This document shows, piece after piece, positions 25,053-32,981 of a DNA stretch of 49,160 nucleotides. The stretch's first letter is position 1, and the number at the start of each line of letters is the position of its first letter. The notes below the pieces were generated by a model that was not told the DNA's origin, made no database searches, and saw only the letters and a program-made list of their open reading frames with translations. Position numbers and translations under genes: made by a program. Location: positions 1-49,160 of IMG/VR virus record IMGVR_UViG_3300020202_000097; one strand, 5' to 3'. This DNA comes from a virus.

Positions 25053-25061
25053 CCTATCAGA
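25053..25061 (+). promoter_or_regulatory. CCTATCAGA motif, copy 2
   Basis: An exact copy in the divergent gap, 15 bases before the ATG at 25077. It heads the rightward block that carries the MoxR/VWA genes. Confidence 0.5.
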
Positions 25062-25076
25062 GATGTGGAGGCGACC

Positions 25077-25229
25077 ATGCCGGACAACGAGCACCAGGAC
25101 GACCCCGCTTACTTCGAGCGGACCGACACGCTCACGCAGTTCGAGGACTTCGTACAGAACGCGGTCCTCCTGAACATGTACCCGGAGAAACACGATGAAG
25201 CCGACGACGCAGAACCTGCTGCTGCTTAG
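25077..25229 (+). CDS. Small acidic protein (50 aa)
   Basis: A 50-residue acidic protein starting MPDNEHQDDPAYFERTD, with a strong GTGGAGG before the ATG. It is the first gene after the CCTATCAGA motif. It is rich in Asp, Glu and Thr, with a short helix near DTLTQFEDFVQNAVLL. It overlaps the next gene by 35 bases. Small acidic early proteins of phages often bind host enzymes, but nothing specific is visible here. Confidence 0.6.
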   Translation: MPDNEHQDDPAYFERTDTLTQFEDFVQNAVLLNMYPEKHDEADDAEPAAA

Positions 25230-25320
25230 TGTCGTCGCAGGCTTTCTTCTCGGCGTCTCTCACCACCTCTACTACGTCCTCTGGAGACTGAATGACCCGC
25301 CCCGCGACGTACGCTCATGA
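25195..25320 (+). CDS. Small single-span membrane protein (41 aa)
   Basis: A 41-residue protein starting MKPTTQNLLLLSVV, read in a different frame from both neighbours and overlapping both. GGAG stands seven bases before its ATG. Residues 8-30 are strongly hydrophobic and would make one membrane span with a short basic C-terminus. Positive charges on both sides of the span make topology uncertain. The ribosome site and the membrane segment support a real gene. Function unknown. Confidence 0.55.
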   Translation: MKPTTQNLLLLSVVAGFLLGVSHHLYYVLWRLNDPPRDVRS

Positions 25321-25765
25321 CCACGATCACGAGACGCCGGACTGCGCCGAGTGCAACGAGCCGGTCGGCGTCATGGAAGACGCCACGGTCCTGCTGAAGG
25401 GCCAGTTCTTCTACAACAAGGAGGAACAGTGCGCGATGTTCCTCCTCGATCCCGACACCGAGATCGCCATCGTCGAGATCAACAACGGGTTGGGTGATGG
25501 GCGCCCGCAGCTCGCTCTCGTCCTGAACAAGGACGACATCGCTCCGGTGCGCGCAATCCACGACAACTGCCTGGGCGACTACGACCCCGACGCAGCCTCC
25601 GACGAAGAGGAGGACGACGACGAGGACGAGGAGGACGAGGACGACGAGTACGTGTTCGGCGGCGAGCACTACTCCGAGGACTATGAGGACGTGAAGCGCG
25701 CCATCGAGCGCGATCACACGATCTGGGACGAGCAGGACATGTTGCACAAGAGAGGGAGAAGCTGA
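25292..25765 (+). CDS. Acidic protein with a Cys pair, upstream of the MoxR gene
   Basis: A 157-residue protein starting MTRPATYAHDHDHE, with GGAG before the ATG. An N-terminal His/Asp cluster and Cys-Ala-Glu-Cys (18-21) could bind metal. Residues 30-85 look like a small beta-rich domain. Residues 100-118 are almost all Asp/Glu, a DNA-mimic-like or flexible acidic linker. It overlaps the MoxR gene by one base and so is coupled to it. It may be an adaptor or substrate of the ATPase module. No known family recognised. Confidence 0.65.
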   Translation: MTRPATYAHDHDHETPDCAECNEPVGVMEDATVLLKGQFFYNKEEQCAMFLLDPDTEIAIVEINNGLGDGRPQLALVLNKDDIAPVRAIHDNCLGDYDPDAASDEEEDDDEDEEDEDDEYVFGGEHYSEDYEDVKRAIERDHTIWDEQDMLHKRGRS

Positions 25766-26880
25766 TGCCGAAGTACTCGGAAGCTCAGAAGCAGGCGCTT
25801 CAGGAGCTCACCGTTCAGTGGGAGAGCCGCTACCTGTCCATCCCCGCCCTCATGGGCGGGGTGGGCCTCGGCAAGACCGAGATGGCCGGAAGCCTGGCGG
25901 CGGAGATGAGCGAGGTGATGGGCGACGCGCTCATTTTTGAGCCCATCGCTACGGGTGAAGCTTCGGACCCGACCGACACCTCGGGCATCCCGTGGGTCAT
26001 CGACGTCGAAGACCCGAACGGTGTACTCACCAAGAAGGACCAGCGCGTCCTCTGGGTGCTCAATCGTGCCGCCTACCAGGCGTGCCACGTGCCCACGCTT
26101 CTTCTTTTCGATGACATCGACAAGGCGACGAACATCGTCGTCAACTCGCTCCTGAACCTCTTCGTGCATCGGCGGTTCAAGGACTACGCGCTGCATCCGA
26201 ACTCGCTGATGATGTGCGCGGGCAACCGGACCCAGGACGACATCCACGCGAACCGTCTGTCGGAGTCGCTCCGTACGCGCGTGACGATCATCGAAGTCGA
26301 GGCCGACTTCGACGACTTCGCCGAGTACGCGAAGAGGACCGGCAACATCCACCCGCACCTCATCGGCTTCCTGTCGGCTCGACGCGAGCTCCTCCACAAG
26401 TACGAGGAGAACGTCTACCGCTTCCCGACTCCGCGTGGGTACCGCGAGGCGTCGCTCCACATGTGGAAGTTCCACGACGAGAAGGAGTGGCCGGCGATCC
26501 TGGAGCGCAAGCTCGGGGCCGCCGTGAAGGCCGACTTCCTCGCCTGGTACAACATCCTCTCGAAGATCGACGTCGACTACATCCTCATGAACGGCGAGAT
26601 CAAGAACATGCCGTCGGGTGCCGTCGAACGGAAGATGGCGGAGTTCGCCTCGGTCTTCGCCCTCACGATGCGAATGAACCAGAAGGGCGGCGTGCAGCCC
26701 GGATGGACGGGCATCGAGAAGTTCATCGACAACCTGAAGGACTCTCCGGAGCTGAAGGTGGCGTTCCTCCTTCAGATCCGCGACGAGATGCGACGCGAGT
26801 TCCGCAAGCACTACAAGTCGGCCGCCGGCAAGCTCATGGGCTCAGTCATCGCCGACGCCGACGAGACCGAGGAACCGTGA
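25765..26880 (+). CDS. MoxR/CobS-type AAA+ ATPase
   Basis: A 371-residue AAA+ ATPase. Walker A is Gly-Gly-Val-Gly-Leu-Gly-Lys-Thr (31-38); Walker B is Leu-Leu-Leu-Phe-Asp-Asp (112-117). A GNRTQDD segment, typical sensor-1 context in MoxR proteins, follows near residue 155. MoxR ATPases act as hexameric chaperones with a VWA partner encoded next door, helping metal insertion or complex assembly. The partner gene follows here with a GTGA overlap. The C-terminal 160 residues are helical and less typical. Which complex the phage module remodels cannot be read from the sequence. Confidence 0.85.
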   Translation: MPKYSEAQKQALQELTVQWESRYLSIPALMGGVGLGKTEMAGSLAAEMSEVMGDALIFEPIATGEASDPTDTSGIPWVIDVEDPNGVLTKKDQRVLWVLNRAAYQACHVPTLLLFDDIDKATNIVVNSLLNLFVHRRFKDYALHPNSLMMCAGNRTQDDIHANRLSESLRTRVTIIEVEADFDDFAEYAKRTGNIHPHLIGFLSARRELLHKYEENVYRFPTPRGYREASLHMWKFHDEKEWPAILERKLGAAVKADFLAWYNILSKIDVDYILMNGEIKNMPSGAVERKMAEFASVFALTMRMNQKGGVQPGWTGIEKFIDNLKDSPELKVAFLLQIRDEMRREFRKHYKSAAGKLMGSVIADADETEEP

Positions 26881-28097
26881 TTCTCAAGAACAGCGTCGAT
26901 CCCATCTGTCACCGGAGGCTCATCAAGGCAGGCACCGCACTCGTCATCAGGAACCCGTTCTTCGGGTACATCCTCTTCGGCTCGGCGGTGAAGGTGCACG
27001 TCGAAGAAGGGCTTCGGACGATGGCCACCGACGGGATCTCCGTCTACTGCGGGGCGAAGTTCCTGCTCAAAGAGCCGATCGAAGTCATCGAGTTCGGGCT
27101 TCTGCACGAGCTGCTGCACATCTACTTCAACCACCACTCGCGGCGAGGGTCCCGAGAGCCGGAGCTCTGGAACATCGCGGTGGACATCTACGTGAACCAG
27201 CAGTGCTCTGAGCTGCTGGGTGATGGCAAGAACGACTGGAAGATCCCTGATCGTTTCGTGCAGCCGCAGGAGTGGGCGAAGGGCCTCACGGCCGAGGAGA
27301 TCTACGACATTCTCCTCAAGGCCCAGCAGGAGAACCCGGACTCCATCGCGAAGTACCAGCCGGGTGACGACGAGCTCGGCAAGGGCGACGACCTTCGACC
27401 CATGCCGGCCCCTCCCGCAGGCGTCGATCCGAACGACCCGCAGGCGAACAAGGAGTGGCAGTCCACGTTCCAGCAGGACGTGGCCCATTCTCGATCGCTC
27501 TCCGAGGCGACCTCGGACCACGCACGTCCCCTCTCGAAGGCCGTGCGCGATCGCATGCAGAAGATCATGAAGGGCACGCTCCCCTGGGGAACGATCCTTC
27601 GTGGCGAGGTTTCGCACGACCTCGGGTGGGACGAAGCCACCTACTGCCCGCCGAAGGTGAAGTACTACCCGATCAAGGTCATCCTCCCGCAGACCCGCAG
27701 CACGAAGGAGCGTGTGCTGCTGCTCGGCATCGACATCAGCGCGAGCGTCGGTGATGAGCTCATTCGCACGTTCATCTCGAACGTGATGTCGGCGGCGATG
27801 CGGGCGACCAAGACGGTGATCGTCACCTTCGACCAGGTGCAGCGCGATTATCACGAGACGACGAACCCGAAGAACATCTACCAGTACGTGAAGTTCGTCT
27901 CGGGCGACCACTACAAGACGTCCGCCATGTGCGTCTTCGAAGCAGCCGATCGGGTGAAGCCGAACGCCATCTGCATCCTGACGGATGGCTACATCGACAT
28001 CCCCGAGAAGCCCTACATGAATACGACCTTCGTCATCCCCGAAGGAGGCAACCGCCTTCCCTGGGGACGCAACATCGTCATGGAGCATCCTTGGTAA
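26877..28097 (+). CDS. Metallopeptidase-like / VWA domain protein (DUF2201 type), partner of the MoxR ATPase
   Basis: A 406-residue protein from a GTG overlapping the ATPase stop (GTGA). Residues 60-110 hold a zinc-metallopeptidase-like His77-Glu-Leu-Leu-His81. A low-complexity linker (about 155-200, Pro/Gln/Asp-rich) follows. The C-terminal VWA domain begins near 278, with the MIDAS motif Asp286-X-Ser288-X-Ser290 and a later Leu-Thr-Asp-Gly. This two-domain layout matches the DUF2201 group, usually encoded beside a MoxR ATPase, as here. The peptidase motif may be catalytic or only structural. It could equally be described as CobT-like. Confidence 0.82.
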   Translation: MILKNSVDPICHRRLIKAGTALVIRNPFFGYILFGSAVKVHVEEGLRTMATDGISVYCGAKFLLKEPIEVIEFGLLHELLHIYFNHHSRRGSREPELWNIAVDIYVNQQCSELLGDGKNDWKIPDRFVQPQEWAKGLTAEEIYDILLKAQQENPDSIAKYQPGDDELGKGDDLRPMPAPPAGVDPNDPQANKEWQSTFQQDVAHSRSLSEATSDHARPLSKAVRDRMQKIMKGTLPWGTILRGEVSHDLGWDEATYCPPKVKYYPIKVILPQTRSTKERVLLLGIDISASVGDELIRTFISNVMSAAMRATKTVIVTFDQVQRDYHETTNPKNIYQYVKFVSGDHYKTSAMCVFEAADRVKPNAICILTDGYIDIPEKPYMNTTFVIPEGGNRLPWGRNIVMEHPW

Positions 28098-28120
28098 CCA
28101 GCCTCTCTGTGTACGCTTCG

Positions 28121-29554
28121 ATGGCGCACACCGTCATCAGCGAACACCTGCGACCTATCTTCACCTCGGTGATCAGCCAGGGCCCCGACCCGCTCGGCTT
28201 TCGTTCGCGCTGCTGGGATGTGGCTCTCCTCGCCTACGGCAAGGGCCTCTACGAGCTCCCGCAGAAGGTGAACATCCCGCCGGGGACCGAGGTGAAGTAC
28301 GACTACACGAGCGGCAGGCAAACGGTGATCACGGTCGCGAAGCCGTACGCGTTCGCTAGCTACCCGCCCCCGCGCATGTTGTCGCTCGGCATCTCTCCCT
28401 TGGAGATGTACGGGTACCAAACGATCGGCGATGCACGGACGAGCTATACGCCCATCCACATCGCCACGGCGCTGCTTCACTACTACCGAAGCAGCTACGA
28501 GAAGATGGCGCTCGCACTGCTCGATCCCAGCTTTCTCCGCAAGTACGCCAAGCGGCAGAAGCAAGACCTCACCTCGATGAGGCTGAACCCGTACGCACCC
28601 GAGGACTTCGGTCTGCGTACGCTGCCGTTCGAGCCTGGAGATATCGTGGACGAGATCGGTAACCTCGCTTGGTTCAGCCGCGAGTACGCCGAGCATCTCT
28701 ACGAGGGTGGTCGTGCACGTGAGGGGCTTTCGCGCCTCATCCAACTCTGCGTCTGCCACAACTCGTGGTGGAGCATCTGTGAGCGGGGAGCGAGGTCTGC
28801 CCTCTATGCGGGGGAGCGGAACGACGTCAAGAACCACTCGAACTCGGCGTTGTACATCCGGCTCATGAGCGGCGAAGATGCTCGTCGTTACCTTCGAGAG
28901 GTCGAAGGTGTGCGCGAGGTTCTCTGGGCGGTGCGCGGGGATGCCACCGTCGAGGAGATGCGACGGGGTCTATCGCGTCTCGCCGTGACCGACTCGAAGC
29001 CGGCGCGAGAGGTGTACAAGCTGATCGGGCGCGAGCTCACGCTGGACGACATCAAGGCGCTGCCTCCGAGGCAAGCTCTGACCATCCTCTTCAACGCGCC
29101 GCTCGATGCTGTGAAGGGGCTGCGCGGCCACAGCGAGGAGCTCGGGGCCATCTTCTTCGCGATCAAGGACGCGCCGATCACGCAGATCCAGCGCTGTGTG
29201 TCCGAACACTCCGGGCGCCCGAACAAATGGCTCCCCGACACCAACGAAGGGATCGGGGGGCAGGCGAACGCACAGACGCGCGAGAAAGCGCGGGAAGAGT
29301 GGGCCAAGACGTACGGCCCGCTCATGCAGCAGTTCGTCGCGGCCTACGAGTGGCGCAACGATCTGCTCGAAGCGTGCGACCCCGACACGGCGTTCCTGAG
29401 CGTCTTGTCGGAGGTCGCGACCCCCGAGAACTCGTTCCCGAAGCTCGCGGTCGAGTCGGTGCTGAATACGCACCCCAACATCGCGCGAGTGAGGGACCTC
29501 ATGGCTCGGATGCCGCCGCACCTTCGTGCGATGCGCGACCGGCTGGGACAGTGA
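28121..29554 (+). CDS. Protein of unknown function after the MoxR/VWA pair (477 aa)
   Basis: A 477-residue protein starting MAHTVISEHLRPIF. The ATG has no ribosome site; an in-frame TTG at 28091, five bases after GGAG, would add ten residues and is a good alternative. The protein is largely helical with a Tyr/Pro-rich region around 75-100 and few Lys-X-Ala motifs. I see no catalytic motif or membrane span. It closes the block that begins at 25077 and ends at a terminator, so it may work with the ATPase pair, as its substrate or partner. Confidence 0.75.
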   Translation: MAHTVISEHLRPIFTSVISQGPDPLGFRSRCWDVALLAYGKGLYELPQKVNIPPGTEVKYDYTSGRQTVITVAKPYAFASYPPPRMLSLGISPLEMYGYQTIGDARTSYTPIHIATALLHYYRSSYEKMALALLDPSFLRKYAKRQKQDLTSMRLNPYAPEDFGLRTLPFEPGDIVDEIGNLAWFSREYAEHLYEGGRAREGLSRLIQLCVCHNSWWSICERGARSALYAGERNDVKNHSNSALYIRLMSGEDARRYLREVEGVREVLWAVRGDATVEEMRRGLSRLAVTDSKPAREVYKLIGRELTLDDIKALPPRQALTILFNAPLDAVKGLRGHSEELGAIFFAIKDAPITQIQRCVSEHSGRPNKWLPDTNEGIGGQANAQTREKAREEWAKTYGPLMQQFVAAYEWRNDLLEACDPDTAFLSVLSEVATPENSFPKLAVESVLNTHPNIARVRDLMARMPPHLRAMRDRLGQ

Positions 29555-29581
29555 AAAGGGGCGGGTAACCGCCCCTTTTTT
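29554..29581. terminator. Bidirectional rho-independent terminator between convergent genes
   Basis: AAAAGGGGCGG (29554-29564) pairs with CCGCCCCTTTT (29569-29579) around GTAA, with T-runs on both strands. It lies directly after the stop of the rightward 477-residue gene and three bases before the portal stop. A textbook shared terminator. Confidence 0.92.
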
Positions 29582-29583
29582 GC

Positions 29584-31470
29584 TCACCCTCCAGCGCCGC
29601 CCAGCGAGACACGACGAGGCGGTCGCTGTTCGGGAAGCGGTCGCATGTCGACCCCACCGCCTGAGGGCCTGAGCATGTTCTGTCGAACGAGCTCCGCCAT
29701 CTCGGGTGCAGTGTTCGCCAGGTGCGTCAGGTTCTGCGTCTGCATGTCACCCGGCATCTTGCCGATCTCGGCAGCGAGCGCGGCAGCGGCCTGGTTCAGC
29801 GGCAACCCCGCCGGCGCCGAGGCGAGCTGCGAGGCGTTCTCCTGTCCGAACGCAGGAGCCGCGGCGCCCTCCATGGCGGCCTGCTGCGCCTTCATCTGCG
29901 CCTCGTTCATGATCTCAGTCGCCTGCGCCTGGTAGCGCGCCTGCACGACCATCGCCTCGCCCTGGATCTCGGCCTGAGCGAGCTGCTGCTTCTTCAGCGC
30001 CTCCATGCGGATGGCCGTCTCCTTCATCTGGAGCTCGGCCTCGTCCTCGACGTTGAAGTCCATCATCGAGATGAGCGAGGTGTCGCTGATCTTCGACATC
30101 TGGTTCAGACCCTGCGCGAAGGCCATGCGCTGAAGGTCGTCCGCCATCTTGAACGGCTTGAAGCGGGCGGTGGGCACCGGCCAGTTCAGGTAGTCACCGA
30201 TGCGGCGCATCGTCCAGTGCAGCATTCGGAACTGGTTCTGCACGTTCGAGAGGAAGAAGTTCTCGACCATGCGCATCGAGACGCTCGTGCCAGCGTAGGT
30301 GCCCTGACCGAATACGAGGTCGATCGGGAAGCCCATGCCGATGGCGACCATCTCGCCCATCTGCCGGATCTCCTGCATCAGCAGGAGGGCACGTCCGTTC
30401 TCGCCGATGATCTGGTGGCCGATCGGGAACGGCAGGATGCCGTAGTAGCTCGGGTCCATCCGCTGACGGGCGAGCTCACGCTGGATGTGACCACGCCAGT
30501 CGGCGAGGTTCACCGTCGAGAAGGGATCCGCGCCCGAGGTGGCAGGCTGCGGGTAGAGGAAGATCTGCGGCATCAGGTGCGTGAGGAGCACCGTCTCCTG
30601 TGCCTTCTTCATGATCTGCATGTAGAAGGCGTCCTTGAGCACCGGCATGAGAAGGGGCACGCCCCAGCCCATGTCCATGCTCGACAGCGCCGGCCTCCGC
30701 ATGTGGAAGACCTCGCGCTTGTCGAACACGAGGAGCCGGCGCTCCTTCACGGCTTCGAGGAAGAGCTGCGGCGTCGTCGCGACGATGTCCTTGCGCCCCA
30801 TCGTGACGAGGGACTTGAACTTCGGCGACAGGTCGAGCGCATAGTCCATGCGCCCGGTCGACTCGTTGAAGAAGATCGAGACGTTCTCCGGGTTCCACCG
30901 GATGAGCCCGATCTCGGAGGCCTTGGGCAGGTACTTGTCGTGCCCCTTGGCAAAGTTCGACTGACCGCACTTGGGGCACGTCAGGTAGAACTTGTGATCG
31001 GTGTACCGCCAGCTCTTCAGGTGTTCGAGCGCGTCGATCTCCGCAAGACAGCCGTCCTGCGGGCACTTCAGGTACTTCCTGAAGGGGAAGCTCGGGGACA
31101 CGAACGCGTTGCCGTAGACGTAGTAGTCGAGGTTCACCTCGAACTGGTGCGTCCGGTACTGCATCGCGCCGAGCATCTGATCCCGCCATCGATCCGCGAC
31201 TCCTCGCTCCTTGTGCGAGAAGTTGATGTCGGTGATGGGGTACTCGGCGGCCTTCGTGCAGATCGCGTTGATGATGCCGTGCGTCAGGTAGTAGTAGCGG
31301 CAGAACCCGAACAGGCTCTTCACCGACTGCGGCGTGTAGGTCGACGCCTGGTCGAAGAAGGGGTTCGCGAACGGCGCATACTGCCGCCCGAGGATGTTCG
31401 TACGGTTGAACGAGCCGCTGAGCGATGCTCCGCGGTTCTCAACCATCCCCTGGGCGCCGAAGAACGTCAT
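29584..31470 (-). CDS. Portal protein
   Basis: A 628-residue protein forming the ring through which DNA enters and leaves the capsid. The middle has portal-like features: a helical region with many aromatics (55-130), a conserved-looking Gly-Asn-Ala-Phe-Val segment (120-124), a long stem-like stretch near 390-450, and an alpha-helical, Gln/Ala-rich coiled-coil barrel region (about 480-530). Inserted at 136-168 is a zinc ribbon, Cys136-X4-Cys141 and Cys165-X2-Cys168. The C-terminus is Pro/Gly/Arg-rich. It lacks the Lys-X-Ala signature near its N-terminus. The ATG has no good ribosome site but is six bases after TAGTAT, as in the leaderless operons. Confidence 0.8.
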   Translation of the reverse strand: MTFFGAQGMVENRGASLSGSFNRTNILGRQYAPFANPFFDQASTYTPQSVKSLFGFCRYYYLTHGIINAICTKAAEYPITDINFSHKERGVADRWRDQMLGAMQYRTHQFEVNLDYYVYGNAFVSPSFPFRKYLKCPQDGCLAEIDALEHLKSWRYTDHKFYLTCPKCGQSNFAKGHDKYLPKASEIGLIRWNPENVSIFFNESTGRMDYALDLSPKFKSLVTMGRKDIVATTPQLFLEAVKERRLLVFDKREVFHMRRPALSSMDMGWGVPLLMPVLKDAFYMQIMKKAQETVLLTHLMPQIFLYPQPATSGADPFSTVNLADWRGHIQRELARQRMDPSYYGILPFPIGHQIIGENGRALLLMQEIRQMGEMVAIGMGFPIDLVFGQGTYAGTSVSMRMVENFFLSNVQNQFRMLHWTMRRIGDYLNWPVPTARFKPFKMADDLQRMAFAQGLNQMSKISDTSLISMMDFNVEDEAELQMKETAIRMEALKKQQLAQAEIQGEAMVVQARYQAQATEIMNEAQMKAQQAAMEGAAAPAFGQENASQLASAPAGLPLNQAAAALAAEIGKMPGDMQTQNLTHLANTAPEMAELVRQNMLRPSGGGVDMRPLPEQRPPRRVSLGGAGG

Positions 31471-31476
31471 GTGTGG

Positions 31477-31482
31477 ATACTA
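31477..31482 (-). promoter_or_regulatory. Possible internal -10 box before the portal gene
   Basis: TAGTAT stands six bases before the portal ATG, the same spacing as at the two leaderless promoters, and overlaps the stop codon of the upstream gene. A TTGACC-like -35 box is not present at the expected position (AATCCC is there instead). It is suggestive only. Confidence 0.25.
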
Positions 31483-32373
31483 CCCGATCTGTGCGGGCGC
31501 GGGATTCATCTTGCCGTGGAGCAGCTTGCCGGCACGACCCGCGAGGTACTCGGTGCCCTGTCCGACGACGTTCTGCGAGAGCAGAGGCATGCCACCGAAC
31601 ACCAGGCCTCCACCGATGTTGGCCGCCGCACGGAAGCCCTTCTCGGTCATCGATCGTCCGCCGGTGGCGCTCTCGTCACCACGCGCGAGGTCCATGCCGC
31701 TGACAGCGAGGGGCGCTCCGATGCCCGCTGCGACACCGAGCCCACCACCGAGGCGGAGCTGGTCGTAGATGACCTTGGACGCCGCACGCGGGTTCGTCGC
31801 GAACGCCTTCACCGCACCGGGAGCATGCGTCATCCCGAGCTCGCGCATGCGGTCGCCGACCGCACCCTCTTCAGCGAAAGCGCCGAGCTGCTTCGACGCG
31901 CCGTGGATCGCGCGCTGCGCCTTCGCAGGGTTGTGCTTCGCATAGTCCATCGCACGAAGGGCCTCCAGTCGACCCGCTCGTGCCGAGGTTGCGCTGCCTG
32001 CGATCCCGATGCGGTCGAGGTACGCGGTGTCCTTCGCGCCGTAGCCGGTGACGCCATGGACCTGGCGCTGGACGAGATTCGAGACGCCTTCGCCCATCCG
32101 CTTGAGGTGCGCCTTTGCGACGCCTCCGACGCCTGCCGCCTGAGGGTTCAAGAGCATCGTGTCGCGAACGCTGCGAGCGCCTGCCCCCACGCCGGCGCCG
32201 ATGAGACCACCCTTGAGCGCACCCCCGAGCCCGGCCGCGACGTAGTTCTTCTCGCCGTCCTGCATCGACTCGCGGGCAAGACCCGCAGCAGCGCCGAGAC
32301 CCGCACCCGCGGCGGTGGCGGCATGCGGGTTGTGCGCGATGAAGCGACCAGCCGTGCTGAGCAGATTCGGCAT
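31480..32373 (-). CDS. Gly/Ala-rich virion protein, possible ejection protein
   Basis: A 297-residue protein starting MPNLLSTAGRFIAHN. Three Gly/Ala-rich hydrophobic stretches (about 16-32, 45-65 and 205-230) with small residues at regular spacing could insert into membrane, as in ejection or pilot proteins. Helical Arg/Lys-rich regions lie between them. It is coupled to the upstream metallopeptidase gene by TGATG. A virion role beside the portal is likely; the exact function is unknown. Confidence 0.65.
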   Translation of the reverse strand: MPNLLSTAGRFIAHNPHAATAAGAGLGAAAGLARESMQDGEKNYVAAGLGGALKGGLIGAGVGAGARSVRDTMLLNPQAAGVGGVAKAHLKRMGEGVSNLVQRQVHGVTGYGAKDTAYLDRIGIAGSATSARAGRLEALRAMDYAKHNPAKAQRAIHGASKQLGAFAEEGAVGDRMRELGMTHAPGAVKAFATNPRAASKVIYDQLRLGGGLGVAAGIGAPLAVSGMDLARGDESATGGRSMTEKGFRAAANIGGGLVFGGMPLLSQNVVGQGTEYLAGRAGKLLHGKMNPAPAQIG

Positions 32374-32981
32374 CAGATCAGTCCTTCGTCAGCGGCGCCA
32401 TGGAGAGCAGAGATCAAAAGCGAGGTGCCCATGCCCATCGCACCGGGCTGAAGATACGTGCTCCCCAGCCGCAGCGCTTCACTGCGAAGATGCTTGAGCT
32501 GTTGCGGGGTCGCCCCGTGTTCCTTCATCAGACGGTGCCCCTTCATCCAGGCGACACCCTCGTCGGCGAGAAGAGGAACTTGCATTGCCGCGACGGCGCT
32601 GGCGCTGAGCAGTGCGCGACGAACGGCGTTGCCTTCGGCGACATGCGCGATCACGACGCCGATCAGCGGCGCAGCGCCTGCCAGAGAACGCAGGGTACCC
32701 GACCGCACCACACGCCCGATGGGCGACTTTTCGAACTCCGCGTGACCGAGCTCATGCGCGAGTGTCGACAGACCCTCGTCGGTACCTTCGAGGTGCTTGG
32801 CCACCGCGACCAAGGGTTTGCCCTGATCGCCCTTGGGGTCGAAGTAGCCGCCCACGGTGTTGTACGTGTACTCGACCTTCGTGCCCTGCTGCTTCGCATG
32901 TGAAAGCAGCGCCTCGGTCACGCGCTTCCGCGCGTCACCGTCCTGAAGGACTTCACCGAGGCTGGGCTTGTGGTTGGGCAT
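32373..32981 (-). CDS. HELGH zinc metallopeptidase next to the portal gene
   Basis: A 202-residue protein. His76-Glu-Leu-Gly-His80 is a zincin active-site motif, with Glu84 a possible third ligand. Two hydrophobic segments (about 98-115 and 123-140) follow, so the enzyme is probably membrane-associated. It is coupled to genes on both sides by TGATG overlaps. Virion or operon position suggests cleavage of a structural or envelope protein, or of the cell envelope during entry. The prohead protease at 4868-6673 is a separate, serine-type enzyme. The substrate is unknown. Confidence 0.7.
   Translation of the reverse strand: MPNHKPSLGEVLQDGDARKRVTEALLSHAKQQGTKVEYTYNTVGGYFDPKGDQGKPLVAVAKHLEGTDEGLSTLAHELGHAEFEKSPIGRVVRSGTLRSLAGAAPLIGVVIAHVAEGNAVRRALLSASAVAAMQVPLLADEGVAWMKGHRLMKEHGATPQQLKHLRSEALRLGSTYLQPGAMGMGTSLLISALHGAADEGLI

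Noticed and set aside
25606-25650. Acidic codon run as a tandem DNA repeat
   Set aside because: It encodes an Asp/Glu tract within an intact frame and has no regular repeat unit.
29722-32451. A 909-codon rightward open frame across portal genes
   Set aside because: Antisense to the portal and the next gene; low-complexity Arg/Leu/His/Val composition; crosses two real leftward genes and their junction.
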